Of a DNA stretch of 64,000 bases, positions 41,698 to 50,572 are shown one piece after another. The stretch's first letter is position 1; the number at the start of each line of letters is the position of its first letter. Under the pieces are notes generated by a model. That model was not told where the DNA came from. It did no database searches and worked only from the letters and a program-made list of their open reading frames with translations. The DNA is from JAVBLG01 sp031553655. Lineage in GTDB: Bacteria > Desulfobacterota > Desulfovibrionia > Desulfovibrionales > Desulfovibrionaceae. The stretch lies in NCBI GenBank assembly GCA_031553655.1, contig JAVBLG010000025.1:4694-68693 (forward strand), in the 5' to 3' direction. Both the position numbers and the translations under genes were made by a program.

Positions 41698-44112
41698 ATG
41701 ACTACCAAGTACAAGATTATCGCTGGGTTTGTGTTCATGGTGTTGCTGGCCGCCGGGCTGTCAGTTTTTGCCTGGCTGCGTCTGGCCGACTCGTCCAGAG
41801 GCTTTGACAGCTACCGCTCCGAAGCCCGTACCGGCGTTTATGCCAACTGGTCCGACGCGCTGATGCGCGAAGCCAAAGACAAGGTCAGCAAATTTATCAT
41901 ATCTCTAGATCCTTCAATGATGGAGCAGGCCCGCAAGGATTTGGAAGCCTGCATCAAGTACATACAGGAAACTAAAGACAATGAAGGCGACGCTGAAAAC
42001 CGCTCCAGGCTCGACGCCGCCTCTGGTCAGATCAGAAAGATGATCGACCTTTCCAGGGAATTACAGAATGAACTGCTCCTGGCCGAAAAATATGTGCAGG
42101 AAAAGCTCACCCCGGCGGCTGACCAGATTAACAACATGCTCACCGACCTGCACAATGCGGCCACCAGAATCAACAACGTACCTCTTTTGAACGCCCTTGA
42201 CGACGCTTACAGCACCTATGCCGATTTTCGCGTGGAAGTTCGCATATACAATTCCACCTACAACCCTGAAGACGCGGTAAAGGCCTACAAATTTCTGGAC
42301 AAATTCACCGGGGTAATGGCGGCTATAGACAAGGCCATCACCCAGCCCGAAGTGCGCAAAATATATGGAGTGCTGGTGGGGGGCTATAAGGCTTACCTCG
42401 ACACCTTCAAGGAAGTTGACGTTATAATCAAGGACAGCCTCAAGGCTAGAAAGCAGTTTGACGACACCGCCAACTCCGTGTCCAAGTTCTTTGACGGATA
42501 CACCGATCAGGCCCTGAAGAATATGCAGACCCTTGGAACCGCCACTCGTGAAAGCAATGACAATGCCCAGAACGCCATGACCATGGGCAGTGTGGCCGGG
42601 GTGATCCTGGGCCTGATTTTCGCAGCCTGGATCATTTTCGGAGTGGTGCGGGTGCTGACTAATGTGGCGGCTTTTGCCGGCGAAGTGGCCAAAGGCAATT
42701 TCCATGCCATACTTAATGTCAAAGAAGGCGGAGAAATCGGGGTTATGGCAAGGTCAGTAGCCGCCATACCGGTTACGCTTAATGAAATGACGGCTGAATA
42801 CAATCGCCTGGAAAAGCGCATTGAAGAGGGTTATCTGGATATTCAGGGCGACACGGGCAAGTTCTCCGGAGAATTCGCCAATCTTGTGCAGGGAACCAAC
42901 AATATTCTGAAGCGTATGGCCTTGATCTTCAACAGCCTGCCCTCGCCCATGGTCATGCTTGGCAGCGATATGCAGGCCCACTATATGAACAGGGCGGGCC
43001 AGGATGTGGCTGGTACCGACTACCAGGGCAAGACATGCAAGGAGCTGTTCGCCCGCGAAGATTTTGGCTCGTCCTCTTGCGGCCTGACCAATGCGACGCG
43101 CAGCGGTCGTCCCGCTTCCGGCGAAACAGTGGCCCATCCGCGTGGCAGCAGAATGGACATAAGCTATACGGCCATTCCGCTCAACGACGCCCAGGGCAAG
43201 CTGGCTTCTGTTCTGCAATTGATTATAGACCTTACCAAGATTAAAGATACTGAACGCAAGATAGTTGAAGTGGCCAGGCAGGCCATGGCCAGCGCCGACC
43301 GCGTGGCCGCCGCTTCCGAGCAGCTTTCGGCCCAGGTGGAACAGGTGAGCCGGGGCGCGGAAATGCAGCGCTCGCGCGTGGAAAGCACGGCCACGGCCAT
43401 GAACGAAATGAACGCCACCGTGCTTGAAGTGGCCCGCAATGCCGGCAATGCCTCGGAACAAAGCGAAGACACGCGCAAAAAGGCCGACGGCGGCGCCCAG
43501 CTTATGGATCGGATGGTCAAGTCGATCAACGGCGTCAACACCGTGGCCCTGGGCCTTCAGGACAATATGCAGGAACTGGGCAAGCAGGCCGAAAGCATCG
43601 GTGGGGTGATGAACGTCATTTCGGATATTGCCGACCAAACCAACCTGCTGGCTCTTAACGCCGCCATTGAGGCGGCCAGAGCCGGAGAAGCCGGACGCGG
43701 CTTTGCCGTAGTCGCCGACGAAGTGCGCAAGCTGGCTGAAAAAACCATGCAAGCCACTCAGGAAGTGGGAGCCAGCATTCAGGCCATCCAGCAATCGGCC
43801 CACACCAATATCAACGAAGTTATCAATGCGGTGAAGAATATTAATGAGGCCACGGAACTGGCCGACACTTCCGGCCAGGCCCTGGGAGAAATAGTTGCCC
43901 TGGCCGGGTCGAGTTCTTCGGTGGTGGCTTCCATTGCCACTGCGGCGGAGGAGCAAAGCGCCACCTCAGAAGAAATAAACACCGCCCTGGAAGAAATCAG
44001 CCGCATCGTGAATGAAACAGCCGACGGCATGACCCAGGCGTCCTCCGCTGTGCAGGATCTGGCCCACACAGCTCAGGAATTGAAAAGCATCATGCAGAGG
44101 CTTCAGGGATAA
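41698..44112 (+). CDS. Methyl-accepting chemotaxis protein with internal PAS domain
   Basis: 804 residues from the ATG at 41698 (AGGAG upstream; an in-frame TTG at 41683 is rejected). TM1 ~5-26 (IIAGFVFMVLLAAGLSVFAW), a ~270-residue helical periplasmic sensor domain, TM2 ~295-322 (SVAGVILGLIFAAWIIFGVV), a HAMP-like linker, a PAS (~405-515) containing TCKELFAREDFGSSSCGL, then the signalling domain with the conserved hairpin tip DQTNLLALNAAIEAARAGEA and GRGFAVVADEVRKLAEKTMQ. It signals through CheW/CheA to flagella. The two Cys in the PAS could sense redox or bind a cofactor. No C-terminal CheR-binding pentapeptide is visible. Confidence 0.95.
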   Translation: MTTKYKIIAGFVFMVLLAAGLSVFAWLRLADSSRGFDSYRSEARTGVYANWSDALMREAKDKVSKFIISLDPSMMEQARKDLEACIKYIQETKDNEGDAENRSRLDAASGQIRKMIDLSRELQNELLLAEKYVQEKLTPAADQINNMLTDLHNAATRINNVPLLNALDDAYSTYADFRVEVRIYNSTYNPEDAVKAYKFLDKFTGVMAAIDKAITQPEVRKIYGVLVGGYKAYLDTFKEVDVIIKDSLKARKQFDDTANSVSKFFDGYTDQALKNMQTLGTATRESNDNAQNAMTMGSVAGVILGLIFAAWIIFGVVRVLTNVAAFAGEVAKGNFHAILNVKEGGEIGVMARSVAAIPVTLNEMTAEYNRLEKRIEEGYLDIQGDTGKFSGEFANLVQGTNNILKRMALIFNSLPSPMVMLGSDMQAHYMNRAGQDVAGTDYQGKTCKELFAREDFGSSSCGLTNATRSGRPASGETVAHPRGSRMDISYTAIPLNDAQGKLASVLQLIIDLTKIKDTERKIVEVARQAMASADRVAAASEQLSAQVEQVSRGAEMQRSRVESTATAMNEMNATVLEVARNAGNASEQSEDTRKKADGGAQLMDRMVKSINGVNTVALGLQDNMQELGKQAESIGGVMNVISDIADQTNLLALNAAIEAARAGEAGRGFAVVADEVRKLAEKTMQATQEVGASIQAIQQSAHTNINEVINAVKNINEATELADTSGQALGEIVALAGSSSSVVASIATAAEEQSATSEEINTALEEISRIVNETADGMTQASSAVQDLAHTAQELKSIMQRLQG

Positions 44113-44139
44113 ATATAATAAATAATTTTTAACGTGTGA

Positions 44140-44188
44140 CCGGCCGGGAACGCATGCCGTTACAGCATGTGATCCCGGCCGTTTTTTA
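44140..44188 (+). terminator. Terminator after the chemoreceptor gene
   Basis: CGGCCGGGA and GCATGC pair with GCATGT and TCCCGGCCG; six T's follow. Confidence 0.85.
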
Positions 44189-44281
44189 TATCTCTTTCAC
44201 CCCTAAAGATCGGTTCAGGCGCAGTGGAATTTTTGCCTATACGTATTACATATGACAACTATTTGATAATTAATAAAATAT

Positions 44282-44605
44282 TTAGTTGACAATCATGTCC
44301 ACAATCCTGAAAATCAACTTCAGATCCTTATCGTTAGCCCGGTCGAGCATGGCGTCGATTTCTCGCCGAGTATCGATCGGTTCCGGTTCGTCGGGGATAC
44401 TGAGTAATCTGGAGGGGGTCATGCCAAAAGCAAAAGCTGTTTTTTCCAGCAGATCAAGCCCCATATTTGTAACGCCCCGTTCTATCTTGCTTAAATGTAC
44501 AGGATGGGACCCGATCATTTCCGCCATCTGTTCTTGGGACAAGTTGGCTTTTTTTCGTAAAATTTTGATTCGTAATCCTAATTGTTTCGCCAAGGCCTCT
44601 TCCAT
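44282..44605 (-). CDS. XRE family transcriptional regulator
   Basis: 107 residues from the ATG at 44605 (GGAGAG 8 bases upstream; a TTG at 44611 is too close to it). HTH: LGLRIKILRKKANLSQEQMA, EMIGSHPVHLSKIERGVTNM, LDLLEKTAFAFGMTPSRLL. A helical C-terminus. Upstream (44705-44716) lies a perfect TTTAAGCTTAAA palindrome that may be its operator. Divergent from DUF523. Target unknown. Confidence 0.85.
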   Translation of the reverse strand: MEEALAKQLGLRIKILRKKANLSQEQMAEMIGSHPVHLSKIERGVTNMGLDLLEKTAFAFGMTPSRLLSIPDEPEPIDTRREIDAMLDRANDKDLKLIFRIVDMIVN

Positions 44606-44833
44606 AACCAAAGCTCTCCAAAACTTGTTGTCACATATCTAGAATAGCTTTTTTTCCACCCATTGATATAGCCTTGAGGATAAATAAGTTGCAAAATCAA
44701 AGCATTTAAGCTTAAAGTTAGTTTTGGGGCAATCATTTTGCCGTGATTAGCGCATGTCCTTTTTTGCACAAGCTTTTTTTGCGTAAAAAAGTCCCGGTCA
44801 AAATTGACGCGAGACTCATCTTGTAGGTTGTTT

Positions 44834-45334
44834 ATGAGTTCTTTTCCTCCTAGCCTTGGCCAACACTTCATAGTCAGCGCATGCCTATGCGGAATTTCAT
44901 GCCGCTATGACGGCAAAACTCAAACTGTGCCCTACCTGGCGGAACTTTACAAAAAGGGCATAGCCTTGCCGGTTTGCCCGGAAACAGCCGGAGGCCTGCC
45001 CACGCCACGCATCCCCTGCGAATTGATAAATGGTCGCGCCATAACCCGCGATGGAGTGGATGTTACAGACGCTCTGCTTGCCGGTGCGGAAAAAATTTTA
45101 AAGCTGGCCAGTGAAAAATCCGTGCGCTTGGCCATATTGAAAGAAAAAAGCCCTTCATGCGGCAGCACCACAGTTTATGACGGCAGCTTCAGCGGGCGTA
45201 TTATTTCGGGGCAGGGCCTGACCACCGCCCTGCTGCGCAAACGGGGCATACTGGTAATCAATGAACGGGTGTTCCGAAAAATGCTGAGGGCGGGGGTTGA
45301 CGCTGGGGCTGATTTCTTCGATTTATTCCCTTAG
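44834..45334 (+). CDS. DUF523 family protein (YbbK-like)
   Basis: 166 residues. Conserved: FIVSACLCGISCRYDGK, PVCPETAGGLPTPRIPCE, LAILKEKSPSCGSTTVYDG, GQGLTTALLRKRGI. This Cys-rich family is widespread and its role is uncertain (in some proteins fused to DUF1722; the DUF523 fold has been linked to thiouracil breakdown, which cannot be claimed here). No strong ribosome site. Confidence 0.88.
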   Translation: MSSFPPSLGQHFIVSACLCGISCRYDGKTQTVPYLAELYKKGIALPVCPETAGGLPTPRIPCELINGRAITRDGVDVTDALLAGAEKILKLASEKSVRLAILKEKSPSCGSTTVYDGSFSGRIISGQGLTTALLRKRGILVINERVFRKMLRAGVDAGADFFDLFP

Positions 45335-45508
45335 AGCATTTTAAGAATCAAATTGGGATAAATGCTCTGACGGCAATGAATAATTTAGAAAGCTAAATAC
45401 TATAAGTGAAAGGGGGCCGCTTGCTAACCGGGGAACAGTAACTCTGTACAAACCCGGCCCGCAAGCGGCCCTTGATTACCTTTAACGCCGATTAAAGGCG
45501 TCTTCTAT
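45335..45508. terminator. Hairpin cluster between DUF523 gene and glyA
   Basis: Three structures between convergent genes: GAGCATTT/AAATGCTC at 45335-45368; a long stepped hairpin 45413-45472 (GGGCCGCTTG/CAAGCGGCCC, CCGGG/CCCGG, ACAG/CTGT); and ACGCC-GATTAAA-GGCGT at 45485-45501 next to the glyA stop. Confidence 0.65.
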
Positions 45509-46753
45509 TTAATTACAATTGGCGAAAAGCGGATACTGCACCGCAAACTTTTGCACGTCCGCGCTGATTTCGGCCAGACGCGTTTCGTTCTTGTAGTTCT
45601 TCAGGGCATCTATTATCCACCCGGCCACCTTTTCCATTTCCACTTCCTTCATGCCTCTGGTGGTCAGGGCGGCTGTGCCGATCCTGACGCCCGAGGTTAC
45701 AAAGGGCGAGCGGGTTTCAAAGGGAACAGTGTTCTTGTTCACTGTAATGCCGGCCAGATCCAGAGCATGCTCGGCGTCCTTGCCGGTAATGTCCTGCTTG
45801 GTCAGGTCAACAAGCATCAGATGGTTGTCGGTGCCGCCTGACACCAGGTCGAAACCGGCGTCAACCAGATGGTTGGCCAGGGAGGCGGCGTTTTTGAGCA
45901 CCTGCTTCTGATAACTCTTGAACAGCGGGCGCAGAGCTTCGCCAAAAGACACAGCTTTGGCCGCAATGGCGTGAATCAGCGGGCCCCCCTGAATGCCGGG
46001 GAAAATCTGGCTGTTCAGGGTCTTGCTCATTTCTTCTCCGGCTAAGATCATGCCGCCGCGCGGACCGCGCAGAGTTTTATGCGTGGTGGTGGTGATTATG
46101 TCGGCCAGACCTACCGGTGTGGGATGCACGCCTGCGGCCACAAGACCGGCTATGTGGGCCATATCCACGATGAATTTAGCCCCGACTTCGTCGGCGACTT
46201 TTTTAAAGCGATCAAAATCGATTATGCGGGCATAGGCACTGGCCCCGGCCACAATAGCCGCAGGCTTGTGCTTTTTGGCCAGGGCTTCAACTTCATCATA
46301 GTCGATGCGCCCGGTTTCCTTTACCACGCCGTATGGCACGATATTGTACAGCCGCCCCGAGAAGTTCACCGGGCTGCCGTGGGTCAAATGCCCGCCATGG
46401 GAAAGGTTCATGCCCAAGATGGTGTCACCCGGTTTGAGGCAGGCGAAGTACGCGGCCATATTGGCCTGTGAGCCGGAATGGGGCTGCACGTTCACATAAT
46501 CGCAACCAAACAGTTCTTTAGCGCGGTCAATGGCCAGGTTTTCCGCTATGTCCACATATTCGCAACCGCCATAATAGCGTTTGCCCGGATAACCTTCGGC
46601 ATATTTGTGGGTGAGAATGGACCCCAGGGCTTCGCGCACCGCCGGGGATACAAAATTTTCCGAGGCTATGAGTTCAAGCTTGCCGGTCTGGCGCCCGGCC
46701 TCGAGCCTGATTGCCCTTGCGACTTCCGGATCCTGAAGAGTGAGCTCATGCAT
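45509..46753 (-). CDS. glyA: Serine hydroxymethyltransferase
   Basis: 414 residues, normal length. Interconverts serine and glycine with tetrahydrofolate. Signatures: KLELIASENFVSPAVREALG, YAEGYPGKRYYGGCEYVD, and the PLP lysine in TTTTHKTLRGPRGGMI. Last gene of the minus-strand lipid cluster, ~40 bp after fabF, an order known in Desulfovibrio. Confidence 0.97.
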   Translation of the reverse strand: MHELTLQDPEVARAIRLEAGRQTGKLELIASENFVSPAVREALGSILTHKYAEGYPGKRYYGGCEYVDIAENLAIDRAKELFGCDYVNVQPHSGSQANMAAYFACLKPGDTILGMNLSHGGHLTHGSPVNFSGRLYNIVPYGVVKETGRIDYDEVEALAKKHKPAAIVAGASAYARIIDFDRFKKVADEVGAKFIVDMAHIAGLVAAGVHPTPVGLADIITTTTHKTLRGPRGGMILAGEEMSKTLNSQIFPGIQGGPLIHAIAAKAVSFGEALRPLFKSYQKQVLKNAASLANHLVDAGFDLVSGGTDNHLMLVDLTKQDITGKDAEHALDLAGITVNKNTVPFETRSPFVTSGVRIGTAALTTRGMKEVEMEKVAGWIIDALKNYKNETRLAEISADVQKFAVQYPLFANCN

Positions 46754-46792
46754 GAGAATTTGCTCCTTTTATAAGGGGCTAAAATGGGGGTG

Positions 46793-48040
46793 TTAACCGT
46801 CCCAACGCTTGAATAAAATACTCGCGTTGGTTCCGCCAAAGCCAAACGAGTTGCACAGGGCATATTGACATTTAAGGCTCACGGACCCCCCGGAAAGATA
46901 GTCGAGATCACATTCGGGATCGGGATTTTCGAGATTAATAGTACCCGGCAACACGCCTTCGTGAAGCGCCAATACGGAAAATACGCTCTCAAGCCCTCCG
47001 GCCCCGCCAAGCAGATGGCCGGTCATGGATTTGGTAGCGGAAATTTTCAAATTTTTCGCATGATTTTTGAAAACGGTCTTTATCGCCCTTGTTTCACAAA
47101 GATCATTCATGGGCGTTGACGTACCGTGAGCGTTGATATGCTCCACTTCCTCGGGAGCCACGCCGGCGTCATCAAGGGCATTTTTCATGGCCATGGCCAT
47201 GCCTTCGCCGCTTTCATGCGGAGCGGTCATATGATAGGCGTCGGCCGTAGCCCCATAACCCACAATTTCCGCGTAAATTTTTGCGCCGCGCCTTTGTGCC
47301 CCTTCCAGGCTTTCCAGGAAGAGCATGCCGCCGCCTTCGCCGATGACAAAGCCGTCCCTGTTTTTATCAAAGGGACGCGAGGCTTTTTCCGGCAAATCAT
47401 TGTGGGTGGCGCTCAAAGCCTTGAGTGAGGCAAAACCGGCCACAGCCAGAGGAGTTATGGTGGCTTCAATGCCGCCACTGACCATGGCGTCGCAACGTCC
47501 AAGCTGAATTTCGCCCACAGCAGAGCCTATCGCATGGCAGCCCGAAGCGCAGGCCGAAGTGCTGACAATATTCGGCCCCTTGATTTTATTGAAAATAGAA
47601 ATCTGGCCCGGCCCCATGTTGGAAATAAGCATGGGAACCAGAAAAGGAGATACCCTGGCCGGGCCCGCTTCAAGCAGTTTGGCATGATAGAATTCAATAG
47701 TGGAGAGACCGCCAAGGCCTATGCCGAGAAAAACGCCGGTACGCCAAGTAGTTTCATCATTGATTTCATAACCGCAGGAGTCCAGCAACTCCTTGGCCGC
47801 AGCCACGGAGATCTGAGCGAAACGATCCATGCGTTTGGCCTGCTTGGCGCTCATAAAATCTTCCGGATCGAAATTTTTGATTTCACCGGCTATGCGGGCG
47901 TCAAATTTTTCAGCGTCAAAGAGCGTTATCGGGCCAATACCCGATTTCCCGGCAATCAAAGCTGACCAAGTGGATTCTACAGTTTTGCCCAAAGGGCTTA
48001 TAGCGGAAATACCAGTAATAACAACGCGCTTCCGGGGCAT
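46793..48040 (-). CDS. fabF: 3-oxoacyl-[ACP] synthase II
   Basis: 415 residues from the ATG at 48040 (AGGAGG 6 bases upstream; the longer frame has none). Condensing enzyme of fatty-acid elongation: catalytic Cys in VSTSACASGCHAIGSA, His in INAHGTSTPMNDLCE and SATKSMTGHLLGGAG. Elongates C14-C16 chains and makes cis-vaccenate in related bacteria. Confidence 0.96.
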   Translation of the reverse strand: MPRKRVVITGISAISPLGKTVESTWSALIAGKSGIGPITLFDAEKFDARIAGEIKNFDPEDFMSAKQAKRMDRFAQISVAAAKELLDSCGYEINDETTWRTGVFLGIGLGGLSTIEFYHAKLLEAGPARVSPFLVPMLISNMGPGQISIFNKIKGPNIVSTSACASGCHAIGSAVGEIQLGRCDAMVSGGIEATITPLAVAGFASLKALSATHNDLPEKASRPFDKNRDGFVIGEGGGMLFLESLEGAQRRGAKIYAEIVGYGATADAYHMTAPHESGEGMAMAMKNALDDAGVAPEEVEHINAHGTSTPMNDLCETRAIKTVFKNHAKNLKISATKSMTGHLLGGAGGLESVFSVLALHEGVLPGTINLENPDPECDLDYLSGGSVSLKCQYALCNSFGFGGTNASILFKRWDG

Positions 48041-48185
48041 GCCCTGCCTCCTCTTCTCTCTATGAATTCTTGCTGTACCGGCGGTCTCCGGGCAAAAAGA
48101 GCACGTCTTTCGCCCGGAGCGCCGCACAGTTCGGATTCAGAGCCCGCCCGCAAGGGAGCGCAGCGCCAAATCGTAAAATTGTGAA

Positions 48186-48419
48186 CTATTTCTTGTGAGT
48201 TTCAATATAGCTGACGGCGTCTTTAACTTTGAGAATCTTCTGGGCGTCGTCATCGGCTATTTCAATATTAAATTCTTCTTCCATGGCCATGATCAGTTCG
48301 GTAAGATCCAGGGAGTCGGCGCCAAGATCTTCCACAAAAGAAGCGTCGCCCACCACTTCGTCGGCAGACACGCCAAGCTGTTCCACAATAATATTCTTTA
48401 CTTTTTCCTCAACAGACAT
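48186..48419 (-). CDS. acpP: Acyl carrier protein
   Basis: 77 residues from the ATG at 48419 (GGAGGG 4 bases upstream). Phosphopantetheine attachment serine in EDLGADSLDLTELIMAMEEE. Carries growing acyl chains. Any upstream reading is intergenic: between fabG and acpP there are ~290 bases containing hairpin H1a, a large gap inside this operon, so acpP may be expressed or stabilised separately. Confidence 0.97.
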   Translation of the reverse strand: MSVEEKVKNIIVEQLGVSADEVVGDASFVEDLGADSLDLTELIMAMEEEFNIEIADDDAQKILKVKDAVSYIETHKK

Positions 48420-48585
48420 AATCCCTCCAATTATATAACCACTGTAAAAATGTTCACTTTTTTTTGACGGAGATATTTCCGCTTTTGCCGTAAAGGCTTC
48501 CTCAAAAAACGTCGATTGAAAAAAATTTGAGCAAAAAAACTTTCTGACGCAGGCAGAGGACAAAAGGACCTCAATGCCGACCGAA

Positions 48586-48714
48586 GAAATGCGGGATATT
48601 TTTTTGTCTGGCAAGGCGGAAAGCTTTTTTACGATAGGAGTGTATTCTTATCATACTCGACTTGAGTAAAAAAGCGCTTCCAACGCCGCCAGACGGAAAA
48701 AGAGTCCGCATTTC
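48586..48714 (-). repeat. Long hairpin element H1, copy a (between fabG and acpP)
   Basis: Minus-strand element starting within the last codon of fabG. Arms: GAAATGCGG/CCGCATTTC, TCTGGC/GCCAGA, GGCG/CGCC, CTTTTTTAC/GTAAAAAAG. Tip core AAGTCGAGTATGAT-AAGAATACACTC (near 48635-48665). Followed toward acpP by a second, related stretch (48480-48570) with CCTGCGTCAGAAAG and CTCAAA/TTTGAG pairing, perhaps a decayed copy. Confidence 0.8.
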
Positions 48715-49462
48715 AACAGTACATGCCGCCATTAACGGCAATAACCTGCCCCGTAATATACGCGGCTCTTTCCGAGGCCAGAAAAGCCACTGTTTCGGCC
48801 ACATCTTCCGGCCGGGCGGCGCGCTTCAGGGGGATGGCCTCCAGATAAGCCTTAAGAACATCCGCGGGCAGAGCGGCAGTCATGTCCGTTTCCACAAAGC
48901 CGGGGGTTACGGCATTTACTGTAATTCCGCGTCCGGCCAATTCTTTGGCCGCGCTTTTGGTCAGCCCCAACAGACCGGCCTTAGCAGCGCTGTAATTGGC
49001 CTGACCGGCATTGCCCATTTGTCCCACCACCGAAGATATGTTGATGATGCGGCCCTGGCGGCGCTTTATCATAATTTTGGCGGCTTCGCGCAGGCATATG
49101 AAGGACCCGCGCAGGTTCACCCTGATCACGTCGTCAAAATCCGAGTCTTTCATCCGCAAAATAAGGCCGTCTTTGGTGATTCCGGCATTGTTGACCAGAA
49201 CGGCCAGATCGAATTTATCCTTTATTTCCGAAGCAAAAAAAGAGCTTATGGCTTCGCCGTCACCTACATCGAGCTTAAAAGCCCTGGCTCGGCCTCCGGA
49301 TTTTTCAATTTCGGCCACAACGCCCATGGCCTCTTCCGGGCGGCTGACATAGGTAAGCAAAACCTCAAAACCGTCTCTGGCCAGAGCCAGAGCAGTGCAT
49401 TTTCCTATGCCCCGTGAGGCCCCGGTAACCAAAGCTGCCGGTAATTGGCTGGATTGATTCAT
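48713..49462 (-). CDS. fabG: 3-oxoacyl-[ACP] reductase
   Basis: 249 residues. Short-chain dehydrogenase: VTGASRGIGKCTALALA, LVNNAGITKDGLILRM, ISSVVGQMGNAGQANYSAAK with the YxxxK pair, and VTPGFVETDM. NADPH-dependent ketoreduction in fatty-acid synthesis. 36 bp downstream of fabH. Its stop lies inside H1a. Confidence 0.96.
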   Translation of the reverse strand: MNQSSQLPAALVTGASRGIGKCTALALARDGFEVLLTYVSRPEEAMGVVAEIEKSGGRARAFKLDVGDGEAISSFFASEIKDKFDLAVLVNNAGITKDGLILRMKDSDFDDVIRVNLRGSFICLREAAKIMIKRRQGRIINISSVVGQMGNAGQANYSAAKAGLLGLTKSAAKELAGRGITVNAVTPGFVETDMTAALPADVLKAYLEAIPLKRAARPEDVAETVAFLASERAAYITGQVIAVNGGMYC

Positions 49463-49498
49463 TGTAAGCTCACAATCTTTATTTATATCTTTATAACA

Positions 49499-50485
49499 TC
49501 AAAATTGCAACAAACCCGCTCCCCAGGTCAAACCGCCGCCAACAGCGACAACAAGCGCTTTCGTGCCCGGCGCAATGCGGCCTTGAGCCATGGCGTCAAC
49601 CAGGGCAATGGGCACCGAGGCCGAAGAAGTATTGCCGTGATCGCCCACATTCATAAAAATTTTATCGCTACCAAAGCCCAGACGCTGGCCCACGGCTTCA
49701 ATAATGCGCGAATTAGCCTGATGGGGCACAAAAAGATCCACATCGGCAACGGCAAGGGAGCGACGTTCCAAAACTTCGCGGCAAGAAGCCGTCATACAGC
49801 GCACTGCCTGACGATATACTTCCTGCCCCTGCATATGGACGAAAAAATCTTCCCCCACTGCTGAGCCGGGTTCATAAGCACGTAAGGTTCCGCCGCCGAT
49901 AGTAATAAGCTGGTTGAAAGAACCGTCGCTTTTGCAGATAACATCAAGCAGCGCTGCTTTGCCAGCTTCGGCGCGTCCGTCAATAACCGCGGCTCCGGCC
50001 CCATCGCCGAAAAGCACACAGGTATTTCTGTCTTTCCAGTTTATGCGCCGGGAAAGGGCCTCGGAGCAAACCAGCAGAATACGCGCATCTTCATCGCCGG
50101 TCAGAAGGGCCTGGGCCAGCTTGAGCCCGTATAAAAAGCCGGAGCAGGCGGCATTGAAGTCAAAGGCCATAACCGGACCCATGCCCAGCCTGCCCGCAAT
50201 CATGGCCGACACCGACGGGCAAAGATAGTCGCCGGTGCAGGTGCCGGTAAGCACATGGGTAAAAGACTCAGGGGCAAAACCAGACTCGTCGATAGCCCGG
50301 CGCGCGGCCTCAAAGGCGATATCAGAGTTGTTTTCTCCCGGCGCCAGGATGTGGCGACGCCTTATACCCGTTCTGGAAACGATCCATTCATCGCTGGTGT
50401 CCACCATTGAAGACAGATCGTCATTGCTCAGGATTCCAGGGGGCGAATAAGCGCCCAGAGCTTTTATGCGGCAGGAACTCTTCAT
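49499..50485 (-). CDS. fabH: 3-oxoacyl-[ACP] synthase III
   Basis: 328 residues from the ATG at 50485; 12 extra residues upstream are unsupported. Initiating condensing enzyme: Cys in DFNAACSGFLYGLKLA, VDLFVPHQANSRIIEA with the His, NVGDHGNTSSASVPIAL with the Asn. Starts chains from acetyl-CoA and malonyl-ACP. Follows plsX by 87 bp. No fabD gene lies in this cluster. Confidence 0.96.
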   Translation of the reverse strand: MKSSCRIKALGAYSPPGILSNDDLSSMVDTSDEWIVSRTGIRRRHILAPGENNSDIAFEAARRAIDESGFAPESFTHVLTGTCTGDYLCPSVSAMIAGRLGMGPVMAFDFNAACSGFLYGLKLAQALLTGDEDARILLVCSEALSRRINWKDRNTCVLFGDGAGAAVIDGRAEAGKAALLDVICKSDGSFNQLITIGGGTLRAYEPGSAVGEDFFVHMQGQEVYRQAVRCMTASCREVLERRSLAVADVDLFVPHQANSRIIEAVGQRLGFGSDKIFMNVGDHGNTSSASVPIALVDAMAQGRIAPGTKALVVAVGGGLTWGAGLLQF

Positions 50486-50572
50486 TGTTGCATCACCCAA
50501 ATTATTGGCAAACCCCACCACAAAAAACTAATGCGCCAGACGCAGGGGTTAAGGATTATTTTCCGGGAGACG

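Noticed and set aside
44257..44281. Toxin-antitoxin pair for the XRE regulator at 44.3 kb
   Set aside because: No second small gene overlaps or adjoins it; DUF523 is divergent and ~230 bp away.
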